Origin: Candidatus Desulfovibrio trichonymphae
GTDB lineage: Bacteria > Desulfobacterota > Desulfovibrionia > Desulfovibrionales > Desulfovibrionaceae
Length of the DNA stretch: 64,000 bases
Assembly: GCF_002355955.1 (NCBI RefSeq)
Contig: NZ_AP017368.1
Span: forward strand, 1,262,001-1,326,000
Reading direction: 5' to 3'
Shown here: one piece after another, positions 23,920-33,385 of the stretch
Layout: each line of letters starts with the position of its first letter
Position numbering within the stretch: the first letter of the stretch is position 1
Translations under genes and position numbers: made by a program
The notes under the pieces: generated by a model
Told to the model about the DNA's origin: nothing
Databases searched by the model: none
What the model saw: only the letters and a program-made list of their open reading frames with translations

Positions 23920-25338
23920 ATGAGAAGGCCTTTAATTTCCCCCCCCCTGCTTTTTTTTCTTGCGGGTTTATTTTTTTTTGTGTCTGCAGGTCAAAATTCA
24001 GCTTTTGAAACAAGCTGGGAACCAGCTGTCAGAGAAGTTCAACTGTCTGATTTTGTTCCGCCAACAACGGTGAAACAAGATAATGCGAAACAAACCGTCC
24101 TTGCGGTCAAATCTGTAAACAAGCCAACACCGCAAAGCGGCAACGAAGCCATTGTCAAAGGTGTTGTGGAAAAAGGCGACACTGTTGGCAAAATTCTGGA
24201 AGAAACGGCCGGCAAAAATGTGTACCCATATATAAGCGCGGCGCGTCAGGTTTTTCCCCCGCTGGCGTTTCGTGAAGGGCGTTCCTATGTTGTCGTTACA
24301 GATGCGGCCACCGGCCTCGTCAAACGTTTTGAGTATGAAATAGACATGCGCCGCCGTCTGGTGGTCGAAGGCCTTGAAAACCCTGTGGCGCGGGTGGAAG
24401 CTATAGAATATGTTACTTTGCTTTCTGTTGTTGAAGCCGTTATCAATGACAATCTTTTTCAGGCCGTGGCCGATGTTGGTGAAAGCCCTCAGCTCGCCTT
24501 ACAGATTGCGGAACTTTTCGGAGCTGAAATAAATTTTATACGTGATCTTCAGGAAGGAGATTCTTTTGCCGTTCTGCTTGAAAAACGCTGGCGTGAAGGC
24601 GAATACAGGGGTTATGGCCGCATTTTGGCAGCCACTTTCATCAATCAGGGCAAACTGTTTGAAGCTTTTCTTTTCCGCGACGGGAACAACAGAGCTCAGT
24701 ATTACAACCACAAAGGGGAAAATTTGCGTAAAACCTTGCTACAGGCGCCTTTGGCGTTTACCCGCATAACTTCACGATTTACCATGCACCGCAGACATCC
24801 CATTCTTGGGGTGAACCGCCCGCATGAAGGTGTGGATTACGCCGCTCCGACCGGTACGCCCGTCAAAGCCGTTGGTGATGGCACTGTTGTGCAAAAGGCT
24901 TGGTCCGGCGGGTATGGTAATCAGATTATCATCAAGCATATGGCCGGGCTGGAATCCATGTATGGCCATCTTTCCGGCTATGCCAGGGGACTGCAAACAG
25001 GGTTGCACGTGCGGCAGGGCCAGGTGATAGGCTTTGTGGGAAGTACGGGCCTGGCGACAGGCCCGCACCTGGATTTCCGCTTGCGACAAGGCGGCAGATT
25101 TATCAACCCTGTCAAAGCTGTCAACCCGCGCGGCGAGCCTGTTTCTGCAGCGCGTAAAGGCGAATTTGAAAAAACGGCGGCCGAAGAGCTGGCTTTGTTG
25201 AACGGCGCAAAGCCGCTGGCCGGATATACGATCGAGAGCCTTGTGCCGGAGCGTTTTGAGGTGCACAGGAAGGCCACGTCTGACGAAGGTTCATACAAGT
25301 CCGAGCGTAAAACAAAACGCCGACATAAAACAAATTGA
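23920..25338 (+). CDS. M23-family murein peptidase
   Basis: A 472-residue secreted or membrane-anchored protein with an N-terminal hydrophobic segment (residues 8-24), a middle OapA/LysM-like region and a C-terminal LytM domain. The zinc site is H302 and D306 in HEGVDY, but the usual final HxH is HLD (H383, D385) in GPHLDFRL, a variant known in MepM-like relatives. It probably cleaves peptidoglycan cross-links in the periplasm. A Lys/Arg-rich tail ends the protein. It has no close operon partner. Confidence 0.88.
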   Translation: MRRPLISPPLLFFLAGLFFFVSAGQNSAFETSWEPAVREVQLSDFVPPTTVKQDNAKQTVLAVKSVNKPTPQSGNEAIVKGVVEKGDTVGKILEETAGKNVYPYISAARQVFPPLAFREGRSYVVVTDAATGLVKRFEYEIDMRRRLVVEGLENPVARVEAIEYVTLLSVVEAVINDNLFQAVADVGESPQLALQIAELFGAEINFIRDLQEGDSFAVLLEKRWREGEYRGYGRILAATFINQGKLFEAFLFRDGNNRAQYYNHKGENLRKTLLQAPLAFTRITSRFTMHRRHPILGVNRPHEGVDYAAPTGTPVKAVGDGTVVQKAWSGGYGNQIIIKHMAGLESMYGHLSGYARGLQTGLHVRQGQVIGFVGSTGLATGPHLDFRLRQGGRFINPVKAVNPRGEPVSAARKGEFEKTAAEELALLNGAKPLAGYTIESLVPERFEVHRKATSDEGSYKSERKTKRRHKTN

Positions 25339-25621
25339 CATCTGCTGGCGTCGCTTATGTTAGCGATATAAACTCTTGTTGCGGTCATTTTGTGTGGGCA
25401 GCTACGCCCAACAACGTCTTTTGCCGTATCAAGGTAAGGTGCGGTGCCTACATCCGGTCGTGTTGAAGACCGCCATCGCCAGCCCAATGGCTTGTGTTCG
25501 GGCATGTGAAGTCGTTCATCAGTTGTGGCATGGTTGTTTTATTGCGTGTTCCACATGTGGATTCCTCAGAATGGAAGCATGGTTCATGCAGAAAATAAGA
25601 GCGTGTTGCATTTTTTGCTTT
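25339..25621. other. Intergenic region with several short hairpins
   Basis: No gene recognised. The stretch holds successive small stems (for example GGGC-AGCTAC-GCCC near 25397-25412 and AGCC-CAAT-GGCT near 25483-25495) between the convergent ends of the M23 gene and larB. It may be a structured RNA or a decayed gene; nothing decides between these. Confidence 0.3.
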
Positions 25622-26407
25622 TTAACCAGTGAGGGATATTTTGGCCGCAAAGGCCGCCGCGCCGAATCCGTTGTCAATATTTACCACAGCAACGCCGGGC
25701 ACGCATGTGCACAGCATGGTTGAGAGAGCCGCAAAGCCGTCCGCGCCCACACCGTATCCTGTAGATGTCGGCACGGCTATCACCGGAGCTTTTGTCAGCC
25801 CCGCCAGCACGCCGGGCAGCGCTCCTTCCATGCCGGCCACAGCAATAACGGCCTTTGCCTTGCGTAGCGCCGCAATATGCGGCGTGAGCCGGTGCAGGCC
25901 AGCTACGCCCACATCCGTCACAAGGCCTGCATTCCGGTTTAAAAATGCCAGAGAACCGAAGGCTTCCAGCGCCACAGGCATGTCTGACGCACCGGCTGAA
26001 ACAATCAGTATGTCGCCACTCTGCGGCCAGGGGGGCGGTATGGCGTTGGCAAAGCGCGCCGGGGCGTTGACTGCAAAAAGGCCGGCTTGAGGCCAATAAT
26101 CTCCCTCAGGAAAGCGCGACGTCAGGCTCAGCCCCTGTGCCGCGCTGACGCGGCTTGCGAGAGCCGGGCCGGCAAGGGAAAGACCCTCTACTGCGGCCAA
26201 AAGCATGTCTTCGCTTTTGCCTTGCGCAAAAACCACTTCTCCGATGCCGGTGCGCGTTCCGCGCTCCGGGTCAAGCGTGATGCCGGTTGTAAGTTCGGCC
26301 AGCGTGGCGCGCACGCTGTCGACGTATGTCTGTTCCAGAGCTTCGTCCGGTGAAAGACTGCCCTCAGCCGTCAGAGTGAGTATACGGCGCAGAACGTTTT
26401 TTTCCAT
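25622..26407 (-). CDS. larB: Nickel-pincer cofactor synthesis protein LarB
   Basis: About 261 residues. LarB carboxylates and hydrolyses nicotinate adenine dinucleotide to the dicarboxylate precursor of the nickel-pincer nucleotide of lactate racemase-type enzymes. The N-terminal RTGIGEVVFAQGKS block and the C-terminal PurE-like fold (LIVSAGASDMPVALEA, AGMEGALPGVLAGL, VPTSTGYGVG) fit the family. I chose the ATG at 26407 (MEKNVLRRIL). No larA, larC or larE is in the window. Confidence 0.9.
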   Translation of the reverse strand: MEKNVLRRILTLTAEGSLSPDEALEQTYVDSVRATLAELTTGITLDPERGTRTGIGEVVFAQGKSEDMLLAAVEGLSLAGPALASRVSAAQGLSLTSRFPEGDYWPQAGLFAVNAPARFANAIPPPWPQSGDILIVSAGASDMPVALEAFGSLAFLNRNAGLVTDVGVAGLHRLTPHIAALRKAKAVIAVAGMEGALPGVLAGLTKAPVIAVPTSTGYGVGADGFAALSTMLCTCVPGVAVVNIDNGFGAAAFAAKISLTG

Positions 26408-26963
26408 GCCCTCTCTCGTAGTATGCGCACAGCAAAATGTAAACAGTTTTTCGCTGTTCACGAGTGAGATAAGATGTTACGGGATATATTGAAAGGAAAA
26501 GTGCAACAGCGTTACACTCAGACTGCTGACAAAGTCCCTATTTTACCCGACAGGGATTTTTTTCTAGCCATAGTCTTTGTGTTAGGCAATAGTATGCAAA
26601 AAGAAGCAACAATCCTTGTCCCAAGGTAAAGCACGCATAGTCTGTTTGCTTATCCTTGACGTGCTTGTGTACTGGTGTGAGAGAGTATTTCCGCTTCTTG
26701 AATGGCGATTATTTTCCTTTGAAGAAAAGCATATATTACTTCTGGGGGATGTCTGCTTATTTACGGATAAGTTCTGAGTCTGATGGAAAGAGCCGTTTGC
26801 GTAGAGCCAAAATTTAGATACGTTGCCTTGGCGGCATTCCATAGTCATCTTGACAGGGGCAGTGCGCTTGTGCACAATTTTTTGCAAATTCCCGTATGAT
26901 TCGAGAAGGGTTATTGCATCCGGCGCAATTATTTTGCAGGGAGTATGCAGAGGCAGAGAAGTT
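26408..26963. other. Spacer with terminator-like hairpin, no recognised gene
   Basis: At 26535-26563 TCCCT...AGGGA is followed by seven T, a terminator-like structure for plus-strand transcription. The remainder to aroK has interrupted coding-like frames on both strands, none matching a family I know. It may be a decayed gene. Confidence 0.3.
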
Positions 26964-27515
26964 ATGCCGATAGACTCATTGATAACTGCGCCGCGCAAGC
27001 TCGCACCCTGTATTGTCCTCATCGGGATGGCAGGTGCCGGTAAATCTACTGTGGGGGAGGCGATCGCGCGTGCGCTGGACTGGGCTTTTCTGGACAGCGA
27101 CTCCATAATAGAAGCTATATACGGCGCGCGGCTGCAGACAATAGCCGATGCGCTCGGCAAGGACGCCTTTATTGACGCCGAATGCGAGATAATCCGCTCT
27201 CTGCGTATTAACCGCACCGTCATCGCCACCGGCGGCAGCGTGGTTTACAGAGATGCCGCCATGCGCCACCTGACTGCTCTCGGGCCGCTTGTGTATCTTG
27301 ACGCGCCCTTTGTCGTCATAGAAAAACGCGTTGCTGCCAAACCCGACCGCGGACTCGCTATTGCGCCGGGAGAGTCGCTGGCCGACCTTTTTTATGAACG
27401 CGCAGATCTGTATAACGCTTGGGCGCCGTTTCACTGCGCAGTGCATGCAGACAGCCCCGGGGAATGCGCCAGGCGCATTATCAGGGATCTGCCTCCGGAA
27501 GTGGTGCGGGGATAG
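26964..27515 (+). CDS. Shikimate kinase-like P-loop kinase
   Basis: A 183-residue small kinase. Walker A GMAGAGKST is at 21-29, the FLDSD motif at 42-46 keeps the shikimate-binding aspartate, and the lid/RPLL-like region and LYNAWA follow. However, the FRxxE motif reads FIDAE (I70 replaces the substrate Arg) and the glycine triplet is GGS. It is therefore either a divergent AroK or a relative acting on another hydroxyl substrate. I chose the ATG at 26964; the frame is open to 26823 but without similarity. It is convergent with the next gene. Confidence 0.72.
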   Translation: MPIDSLITAPRKLAPCIVLIGMAGAGKSTVGEAIARALDWAFLDSDSIIEAIYGARLQTIADALGKDAFIDAECEIIRSLRINRTVIATGGSVVYRDAAMRHLTALGPLVYLDAPFVVIEKRVAAKPDRGLAIAPGESLADLFYERADLYNAWAPFHCAVHADSPGECARRIIRDLPPEVVRG

Positions 27516-27539
27516 CGGCCGCCCCCAGGTATCATTGCC

Positions 27540-28073
27540 CTAGAATTGCCAGGTTTTGCCGTCAAAGTTGATCAGTTCTGTGATGTTGCGCTTACCCACC
27601 TGTTTGCAGGGCGCGGAAAGGGCTGCATTTTTATTGGGGCCGCGGCATTCGTATATGTTCTCCTGATACCGTATGGCGCCCACATAATGCCCGGCGTTCG
27701 TTCCGGGGCGCATTTCCATGGCGACGTTTACAATGTCCACTTCAATATAAGCGGCCACATACTCTTCGCCCTCCATCTTTACTTCTTTGGAAGATTTGTG
27801 GGGCATGACGGTTCTGGCCGCCTGGGCTGTCAGCTTGTGTGCCGTCACTTCTAGAGCGGCACGAATTTCCGCCTCTGTTTTGGCAGACGTTTTTGTGGCT
27901 TTGTGGGCTTTTGGGGGTGTTTCGGGCGCCGGCGTGGGTTTTACCGCAGCGCTGCCCAGCGCTGCGGCAGTTTTTGGTGCGTCAGCGTCATTGGCGCCGG
28001 AAGAGACACAGCCGGTCACAAGAGCAAAGCTGAGAAGAATCAGAAATAGAAAATTGCGCATGGCGTTCCTCAA
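27540..28073 (-). CDS. Small predicted lipoprotein
   Basis: A 177-residue protein with a lipoprotein signal (hydrophobic stretch then LVTGC near residue 22), a 40-residue Ala/Pro/Lys-rich linker, and a conserved-looking C-terminal part with paired Cys (YECRGPN, SAPCKQ). I do not recognise the family. It follows the OmpA/VWA gene by 16 bp, so it probably shares that transcript and may work at the envelope with it. Start is M1 or M5. Confidence 0.7.
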   Translation of the reverse strand: MRNAMRNFLFLILLSFALVTGCVSSGANDADAPKTAAALGSAAVKPTPAPETPPKAHKATKTSAKTEAEIRAALEVTAHKLTAQAARTVMPHKSSKEVKMEGEEYVAAYIEVDIVNVAMEMRPGTNAGHYVGAIRYQENIYECRGPNKNAALSAPCKQVGKRNITELINFDGKTWQF

Positions 28074-28089
28074 CCGCGCCGGTAACCAC

Positions 28090-29085
28090 TTAGTCGAAGG
28101 AAACTTCGGTGCGGCGGTTCATGTGGCGGCCTTCTTCAGTCTTGTTGTCGTACTTGTAGGATTTGCCCTTGCCGATGACGGTCAAGCGGCTTGAAGGAAC
28201 ATCCTGTTTGGACAGATAGCCATTCACGGCGCTGGCGCGGTTTTGCGAGAGCTTCTGGTTGTAAGCGTCGGATCCAATGTAGTCTGTCCAGCCGGTCAGA
28301 CGCACCTGTCTGTTAGGGTTGGCCTTGATGAGAGATGCGGCTTCGTTCAGAATGGCGATGGCCTTGTTGTCCAATGTGTAGGCATTAAAAGCAAAGTTTA
28401 CGCCACGCAGCACGATGACGTCCGCGTCACGGCAGAAGACGGAAAGAACAAAGCGTTCCACAGCGGCATCGCTTGTGGCCAGTTCTTCAGCGCGCACCAG
28501 CACGCTTGACGGATTCATGGCCGCTATGGCCTTGACGGTGGCTTCGCCGTTTTTCGTGTCAGCCAAAGAAATGATGTGAATAACAAGATTGCGCTGGCTC
28601 GCATACACCTGACGGGCCACTTCAACCAGATCCGTGCCGCGGTTGTTGTCGCCGTCGGTCACGAGAATGAGAGCGGCGTCGCGCTTTATGCTGGAGAGAA
28701 AGGGTTCATACTTCTGGATGCTGTCGCCCATTGTGGTCATGCGTCCGAAAATTTGGAACCCGGAACGCAGCTTTTTGATGCCGGCCGCCAAAGAAGTGCG
28801 ATCCCACTGGCCTTGGGGAATCAGTGTGCTGTTGGGCGACATGGTGTGCAGGCCGCCGTTGTAATCCAGCGCAGGAATGGCCGCGTTGACGCGCGTGAGC
28901 GCGGTTTTGGCCACAATGATTTTATCCTGTTTCAACTGCTTGTGCTGCACCATCATGGAACCGGAATAGTCCACGACAAAATCAAAGCTTTCAATTTTTT
29001 TGTTGCACAACGGGGCTGCGGCCGCGACGGCGGCATAGCCTAAAACAAGAGCCGTAGCAAGAACAAGAAGATGAAAAGATTTCAT
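28090..29085 (-). CDS. VWA-OmpA fusion envelope protein
   Basis: A 331-residue secreted protein. A signal peptide (residues 1-24) precedes a von Willebrand A domain with the MIDAS motif DYSGSMM and later LVTDGDNNRG. A C-terminal OmpA domain carries LTGWTDYIGSDAYNQKLSQNRA, shown here in part, which binds peptidoglycan in relatives. It probably links a protein-binding VWA module to the cell wall. GGGAGG before the ATG at 29085 supports this start. The frame stays open to 29436, but that extension lies in repeat and IS debris. Confidence 0.85.
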   Translation of the reverse strand: MKSFHLLVLATALVLGYAAVAAAAPLCNKKIESFDFVVDYSGSMMVQHKQLKQDKIIVAKTALTRVNAAIPALDYNGGLHTMSPNSTLIPQGQWDRTSLAAGIKKLRSGFQIFGRMTTMGDSIQKYEPFLSSIKRDAALILVTDGDNNRGTDLVEVARQVYASQRNLVIHIISLADTKNGEATVKAIAAMNPSSVLVRAEELATSDAAVERFVLSVFCRDADVIVLRGVNFAFNAYTLDNKAIAILNEAASLIKANPNRQVRLTGWTDYIGSDAYNQKLSQNRASAVNGYLSKQDVPSSRLTVIGKGKSYKYDNKTEEGRHMNRRTEVSFD

Positions 29086-29232
29086 ACTGCCTCCCAAGGT
29101 GTGTGGTTTGTGGATATTTTTACCAGCTAGCCGTATTGCCTTATCCGGCAGAAACAACATAAATGCCAATATCTTCATATTTGTCATATTCGTCTTCCAA
29201 ACAAATTGCAAGACATAATTGCACGGCATCCA

Positions 29233-29364
29233 GAGCATGTATAGACCCGCCTCCTGCGTCAAGGATTTTTTGAACTGACGGTATCGAATGCTATCCATAG
29301 TATTCTGCATCATTGCAGGGAATTTTCCAGGTGCCATGTTGATATCCGCACTATGGCTCCCAAT
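29233..29364 (-). repeat. Promoter-bearing repeat, copy 1 (inverted arm)
   Basis: On the minus strand this copy is nearly identical over 92 bp to 29740-29831, and its end (TTCAAA...CCTTGAC...TCTATACATGC) also matches 46190-46232. It points toward the OmpA/VWA gene at 29085. Confidence 0.8.
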
Positions 29365-29529
29365 CAATCGACAGGTCTTTTGAAGATATTTGCCCTCGGT
29401 CTGGGTTTCCCAGATGATCCGACCGTAGTTCATCAAACCCCGATTCGCATTGGTATGGACGTAAAATCACTCCGCTGGCTTAAGGGTCGCGATAACTCGA
29501 GAGGTTACAAGATGTTGCCTTCACTGTAA

Positions 29530-29700
29530 GATAGCCTGAAAATCTCCACTGAATTCATTCCATTTTATTGATCAATTCCGTCATATTCCGCTCATATTTT
29601 TTTGCGGCTCAGCTTCTTGTTGGAGATTTTGCGTCACTTGTCGTCAGCCAGAAAAACTTGAAAGCGTTCTTGGCAATGTCCAGTCCGATGAACTATGCTC
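29530..29700 (-). mobile_element. IS110-family transposase N-terminal remnant
   Basis: Minus-strand reading gives FIGLDIAKNAFKFFW followed, after frameshifts, by KKLSRKKY. This resembles the N-terminal DEDD start of IS110 transposases (IGLDIAKN, and a later KLSRK block). Only about 55 codons remain. The remnant lies between the two inverted copies of the repeat at 29273-29364 and 29740-29831. Confidence 0.5.
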
Positions 29701-29739
29701 TATTCATGACCTGCCGCCATATTTTGGCGCCCATTATAA

Positions 29740-29855
29740 TTGGGAGCCATAGTGCGGATATCAACATGGCACCTGGAAAATTCCCTGCAATGATGCAGAA
29801 TACTATGGATAGCATTCGATACCGTCAGTTCAAAGATTCTTGACTCGGGGGCGGC
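29740..29855 (+). repeat. Promoter-bearing repeat, copy 2 (inverted arm)
   Basis: This is an inverted, almost exact partner of 29273-29364, then TTGACTCGGGGGCGGCT, shared with the sequence before the SRP RNA promoter. It points toward guaB. Confidence 0.8.
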
Positions 29856-29884
29856 TAATACCTTGGGCGCTTCAGATGCACGCA

Positions 29885-29913
29885 TTGACAGGCAATCGGT
29901 AATAAGATATACT
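29885..29913 (+). promoter_or_regulatory. Sigma-70 promoter of guaB
   Basis: TTGACA (29885-29890) and TATACT (29908-29913) with a 17-bp spacer, 48 bp before the guaB start. This is a near-consensus promoter. Confidence 0.75.
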
Positions 29914-29960
29914 GATTAATTATAGCTTAAATAAATATATTAGTCAGGTTATGGTGGGGC

Positions 29961-31418
29961 ATGTTTACAAATCGCGGCAAGGCGCTGACCTTTGACGATA
30001 TTCTGCTTGTCCCAAGGCATTCTGAAATAACTCCCGACGCGGTGGACATCAACACTTGGCTCACCCCTTCCATTCCGTTGCGCATTCCGCTGCTCTCCGC
30101 CGCCATGGACACCGTGACGGAATCGGCCATGGCTATCTCTATGGCGCGCATGGGAGGTATAGGCATCATTCATAAAAATATGTCTGTGGAAAAACAGCGG
30201 ATTGAAGTCGAACGGGTGAAAAAAAGCGAAAGCGGCATGATTCTTGACCCGGTGACGATTGCTTCGCACAGCTCCGTTCAAGAGGCGCTGGAAGTCATGG
30301 CCGATTTCCACATTTCCGGCCTGCCCGTGGTGGACGATGACTGCCTTGTGGGCATTCTCACAAACAGGGACGTCCGTTTTGTGGAAGACGCCCAGGCAGT
30401 GCGTGTGGCCGACGTAATGACCAGTTCCAAACTTGTCACCGTGCCTATGGGCACCTCGCTGGAAAACGCCAAGCGCCACCTGCACGAACACCGCATAGAA
30501 AAACTGCTTGTCGTGGATGAAAACAAGCGCCTGCGCGGCCTGATCACAATGAAAGACATAGACAAGGTGCAAAAATACCCCAACGCTTGCAAAGACGACA
30601 AGGGCCGCCTGCGCGTCGGTGCCGCCATAGGCATCGGCAGGGACAGTGAACAGCGGGCCGGACAGCTTCTGGAAGCCGGGGCCGACGTACTGGTGCTTGA
30701 TTCCGCCCACGGGCATTCCCTGAATGTGCTGAACGCCATCCGCGCTGTCAAGGCGAGCTTTCCCCGTTGCGAGCTTGTCGCAGGTAATGTGGCAACGTAT
30801 GAAGGCGCGCGCGCCATTTTAGAGGCCGGGGCCGACAGCGTGAAAGTGGGCATCGGGCCAGGCTCCATCTGCACAACGCGCATTGTGGCCGGCGTGGGCG
30901 TGCCGCAGGTAACGGCAGTGATGGACGCAAGCCGCGCCGCGCGAGAGATGAACTGCTGCTGCGTGGCTGACGGCGGCGTCAAGTTTTCCGGCGATATTGT
31001 CAAGGCACTGGTCATGGGCGCGCATTCGGTGATGATAGGCTCGCTGTTTGCCGGCACAGAAGAGAGCCCCGGCGAAATCATTCTCTACCAAGGGCGCACC
31101 TATAAAATTTATCGCGGCATGGGCTCCATTGACGCCATGAAAGAGGGAAGCAGCGACCGTTACTTTCAGGAACGCAGCAAAAAGCTGGTGCCTGAAGGCA
31201 TTGTGGGCCGCGTGCCTTACCGTGGGCCGGTTATGGAAGCCGTGTATCAGCTGACGGGCGGCCTCAGGTCCGGTATGGGCTATGTGGGGGCAAAAAATCT
31301 GGAAGACCTTTTCCACAACACCACGTTCTGCGAAATTTCCGCCGCAGGCTTGCGGGAAAGCCACGTCCACGACGTCATCATCACTAAGGAAGCCCCCAAT
31401 TACCGCATAGACAACTAG
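29961..31418 (+). CDS. guaB: Inosine-5'-monophosphate dehydrogenase
   Basis: A 485-residue IMPDH that oxidises IMP to XMP with NAD. The TIM barrel carries the catalytic Cys (C304) in [11 protein letters not shown]. Two CBS domains are inserted around residues 95-200 ([20 protein letters not shown]). The flap and the C-terminal Gly-rich loop are present. It leads the run guaB-guaA-tatB-tatC-hisB-lipoprotein-hisA. Confidence 0.97.
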   Translation: MFTNRGKALTFDDILLVPRHSEITPDAVDINTWLTPSIPLRIPLLSAAMDTVTESAMAISMARMGGIGIIHKNMSVEKQRIEVERVKKSESGMILDPVTIASHSSVQEALEVMADFHISGLPVVDDDCLVGILTNRDVRFVEDAQAVRVADVMTSSKLVTVPMGTSLENAKRHLHEHRIEKLLVVDENKRLRGLITMKDIDKVQKYPNACKDDKGRLRVGAAIGIGRDSEQRAGQLLEAGADVLVLDSAHGHSLNVLNAIRAVKASFPRCELVAGNVATYEGARAILEAGADSVKVGIGPGSICTTRIVAGVGVPQVTAVMDASRAAREMNCCCVADGGVKFSGDIVKALVMGAHSVMIGSLFAGTEESPGEIILYQGRTYKIYRGMGSIDAMKEGSSDRYFQERSKKLVPEGIVGRVPYRGPVMEAVYQLTGGLRSGMGYVGAKNLEDLFHNTTFCEISAAGLRESHVHDVIITKEAPNYRIDN

Positions 31419-31519
31419 CGTTCTGAACGCCTGTTGCACAATGACCAAAGGCGATTGCAGCAAGTTATAATGCGTCAAAAGCACGTTGTGCGCAACGTGA
31501 TGCATCAGGGGATGCGGCC

Positions 31520-33064
31520 ATGCCCCACAGCAAAGTTGTTATTATCGACTACGGTTCCCAAGTCACCCAGCTTATCGCCCGTAGGGTGCGTGAGGCCGGG
31601 GTGTATTCCGAGATACATTCCTGCGTGACAGGTGCAACGGAAGTGGCCGCGATGAAGCCCACCGCCATTATCCTGTCCGGCGGGCCAGCCAGCGTGGGGG
31701 AAGAAGCCGCCCCCGTGTTTGACCCTGGCCTGCTCGCGCTGAATGTGCCCATTCTCGGCATTTGCTACGGCATGCAGCTCCTGGCGCAACATCTGGGGGG
31801 CGAACTGGTCATATCCCTGACAAGGGAGTACGGTCCGGCGGACATGCATTTTAAAGCGCCCTGCGCGCTTTGGGATGGGATCAGCGTCGCCAGTTCCACC
31901 CGTGTCTGGATGAGCCACGGCGACAAGGTGCTTGTGCCGCCGCCTGGCTTTGTGGTGACGGGCAGTACGTCCACACTGGAAGTCGCGGCCATCGCCGACG
32001 AGAACCGCAAAATTTACGCCGTGCAGTTTCATCCTGAAGTGCACCACAGTGCTGACGGCGATCGCATGTTGCGTAATTTCCTATTCCGGGCGGCACGGCT
32101 CGTACCGGACTGGACAATGGCTTCTTTTGTGGACAGTGTCGTCAGGGAAATGGCTGAACGCGTCGGCGACAGGCATGTGATCTGCGCTCTTTCCGGCGGC
32201 ATCGACTCCACAGTGGCGGCTGTGCTGCTCAACCGCGCTATAGGCAACCGGCTGCACTGCATTTTTGTGGACAACGGGCTCTTGCGCCTTGGCGAAGGCA
32301 AGGAAATCATTGCTTACCTGTGCGGGCATTTTGACATAAATCTCACTTTTGTGCAGGCGCAGGAGCGCTTTCTCTCCCGTCTGAAAGGAGTGAAAGAGCC
32401 GGAGCAAAAGCGTAAAATCATCGGCCGTGCTTTTATTGAAATTTTTGACGAGGAAGCCAGAAAACTGCCGAAGGCGGATTTTCTGGCGCAGGGCACACTG
32501 TACCCGGATGTTATTGAATCCGTGTCGCGTAAGGGGCCAAGCGCGGTTATCAAAAGCCACCATAACGTCGGCGGCCTGCCAGAAACCATGAAGCTCAAAC
32601 TTATTGAGCCACTGCGCGAACTTTTCAAGGACGAGGTGCGCAGGGTGGCGGCGGAACTCGGCATGCCGGACTTTATCGTCCATCGGCATCCCTTCCCCGG
32701 TCCTGGCCTTGCCATTCGCGTGCTCGGCGAAGTGACGGAAGAGCGTCTTGCCGTGCTGCGCCGCGCGGACGACATCGTGCAGCAGGAACTGCGCGACTCA
32801 GGCTGGTACCGTAAGGTCTGGCAGGGCTTTGCCGTACTTTTGCCCCTGCGCACGGTGGGCGTTATGGGCGATGGCCGTACGTATGAGCATGTTGTGGCCC
32901 TGCGCGTGGTAGACAGCGTGGACGCCATGACGGCGGACTGGGCGCGCCTGCCGCCGGAGCTTATTGGGCGCATTTCATCAAGAATCATCAATGAGGTCAA
33001 GGGGATCAACCGTGTTGTCTATGACGTGTCCCCCAAGCCACCAAGCACTATCGAGTGGGAGTGA
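31520..33064 (+). CDS. guaA: GMP synthase (glutamine-hydrolysing)
   Basis: A 514-residue GuaA converting XMP to GMP. The class I glutaminase has C82 in GICYGMQLL and the His of HPEVHHS. The ATP-pyrophosphatase P-loop is [13 protein letters not shown], and the C-terminal dimerisation domain ends in PPSTIEWE. It is about 100 bp downstream of guaB, completing the IMP-to-GMP branch. Confidence 0.98.
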   Translation: MPHSKVVIIDYGSQVTQLIARRVREAGVYSEIHSCVTGATEVAAMKPTAIILSGGPASVGEEAAPVFDPGLLALNVPILGICYGMQLLAQHLGGELVISLTREYGPADMHFKAPCALWDGISVASSTRVWMSHGDKVLVPPPGFVVTGSTSTLEVAAIADENRKIYAVQFHPEVHHSADGDRMLRNFLFRAARLVPDWTMASFVDSVVREMAERVGDRHVICALSGGIDSTVAAVLLNRAIGNRLHCIFVDNGLLRLGEGKEIIAYLCGHFDINLTFVQAQERFLSRLKGVKEPEQKRKIIGRAFIEIFDEEARKLPKADFLAQGTLYPDVIESVSRKGPSAVIKSHHNVGGLPETMKLKLIEPLRELFKDEVRRVAAELGMPDFIVHRHPFPGPGLAIRVLGEVTEERLAVLRRADDIVQQELRDSGWYRKVWQGFAVLLPLRTVGVMGDGRTYEHVVALRVVDSVDAMTADWARLPPELIGRISSRIINEVKGINRVVYDVSPKPPSTIEWE

Positions 33065-33070
33065 AAGGCC

Positions 33071-33385
33071 ATGTTCGGTATAGGCAGCACGGAATTTCTT
33101 GTCATTCTTGTTGTGGCGCTGATTGTGCTCGGCCCGCAAAGCCTTGCCGGCATTTCCCGCTCTTTGGGCAAGGCCTTGGGTGAATTCCGTCGCGTCTCCA
33201 CAGATTTTCAGCGCACGCTCAATGCCGAGGCGGCAGAGGCAGAAGAGATGCAGCGTAAAAAAGAAAGCGCTGCCGCGTCCGTCGCGGAGCCGCTGGCAGG
33301 CAGCCCGCTCGCTGAAGTCCTTGCAAAAGCAGACCTGGAAGCGAACACGAATCGCCCTTCCGCAGGCGGCGACGGCACAGCATGA
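33071..33385 (+). CDS. tatB: Sec-independent translocase protein TatB
   Basis: A 104-residue single-span protein: N-terminal helix GSTEFLVILVVALIVLGP (residues 5-22), amphipathic helix, then a charged tail. The Glu in the membrane segment and the GP hinge favour TatB over TatA, though some deltaproteobacterial proteins are ambiguous. It overlaps tatC by 4 bp and starts 6 bp after guaA. No second TatA is in the window. Confidence 0.85.
   Translation: MFGIGSTEFLVILVVALIVLGPQSLAGISRSLGKALGEFRRVSTDFQRTLNAEAAEAEEMQRKKESAAASVAEPLAGSPLAEVLAKADLEANTNRPSAGGDGTA

Noticed and set aside
29086-29436. N-terminal extension of the VWA-OmpA protein
   Set aside because: Runs through repeat and IS debris; signal peptide and ribosome site are at 29085.
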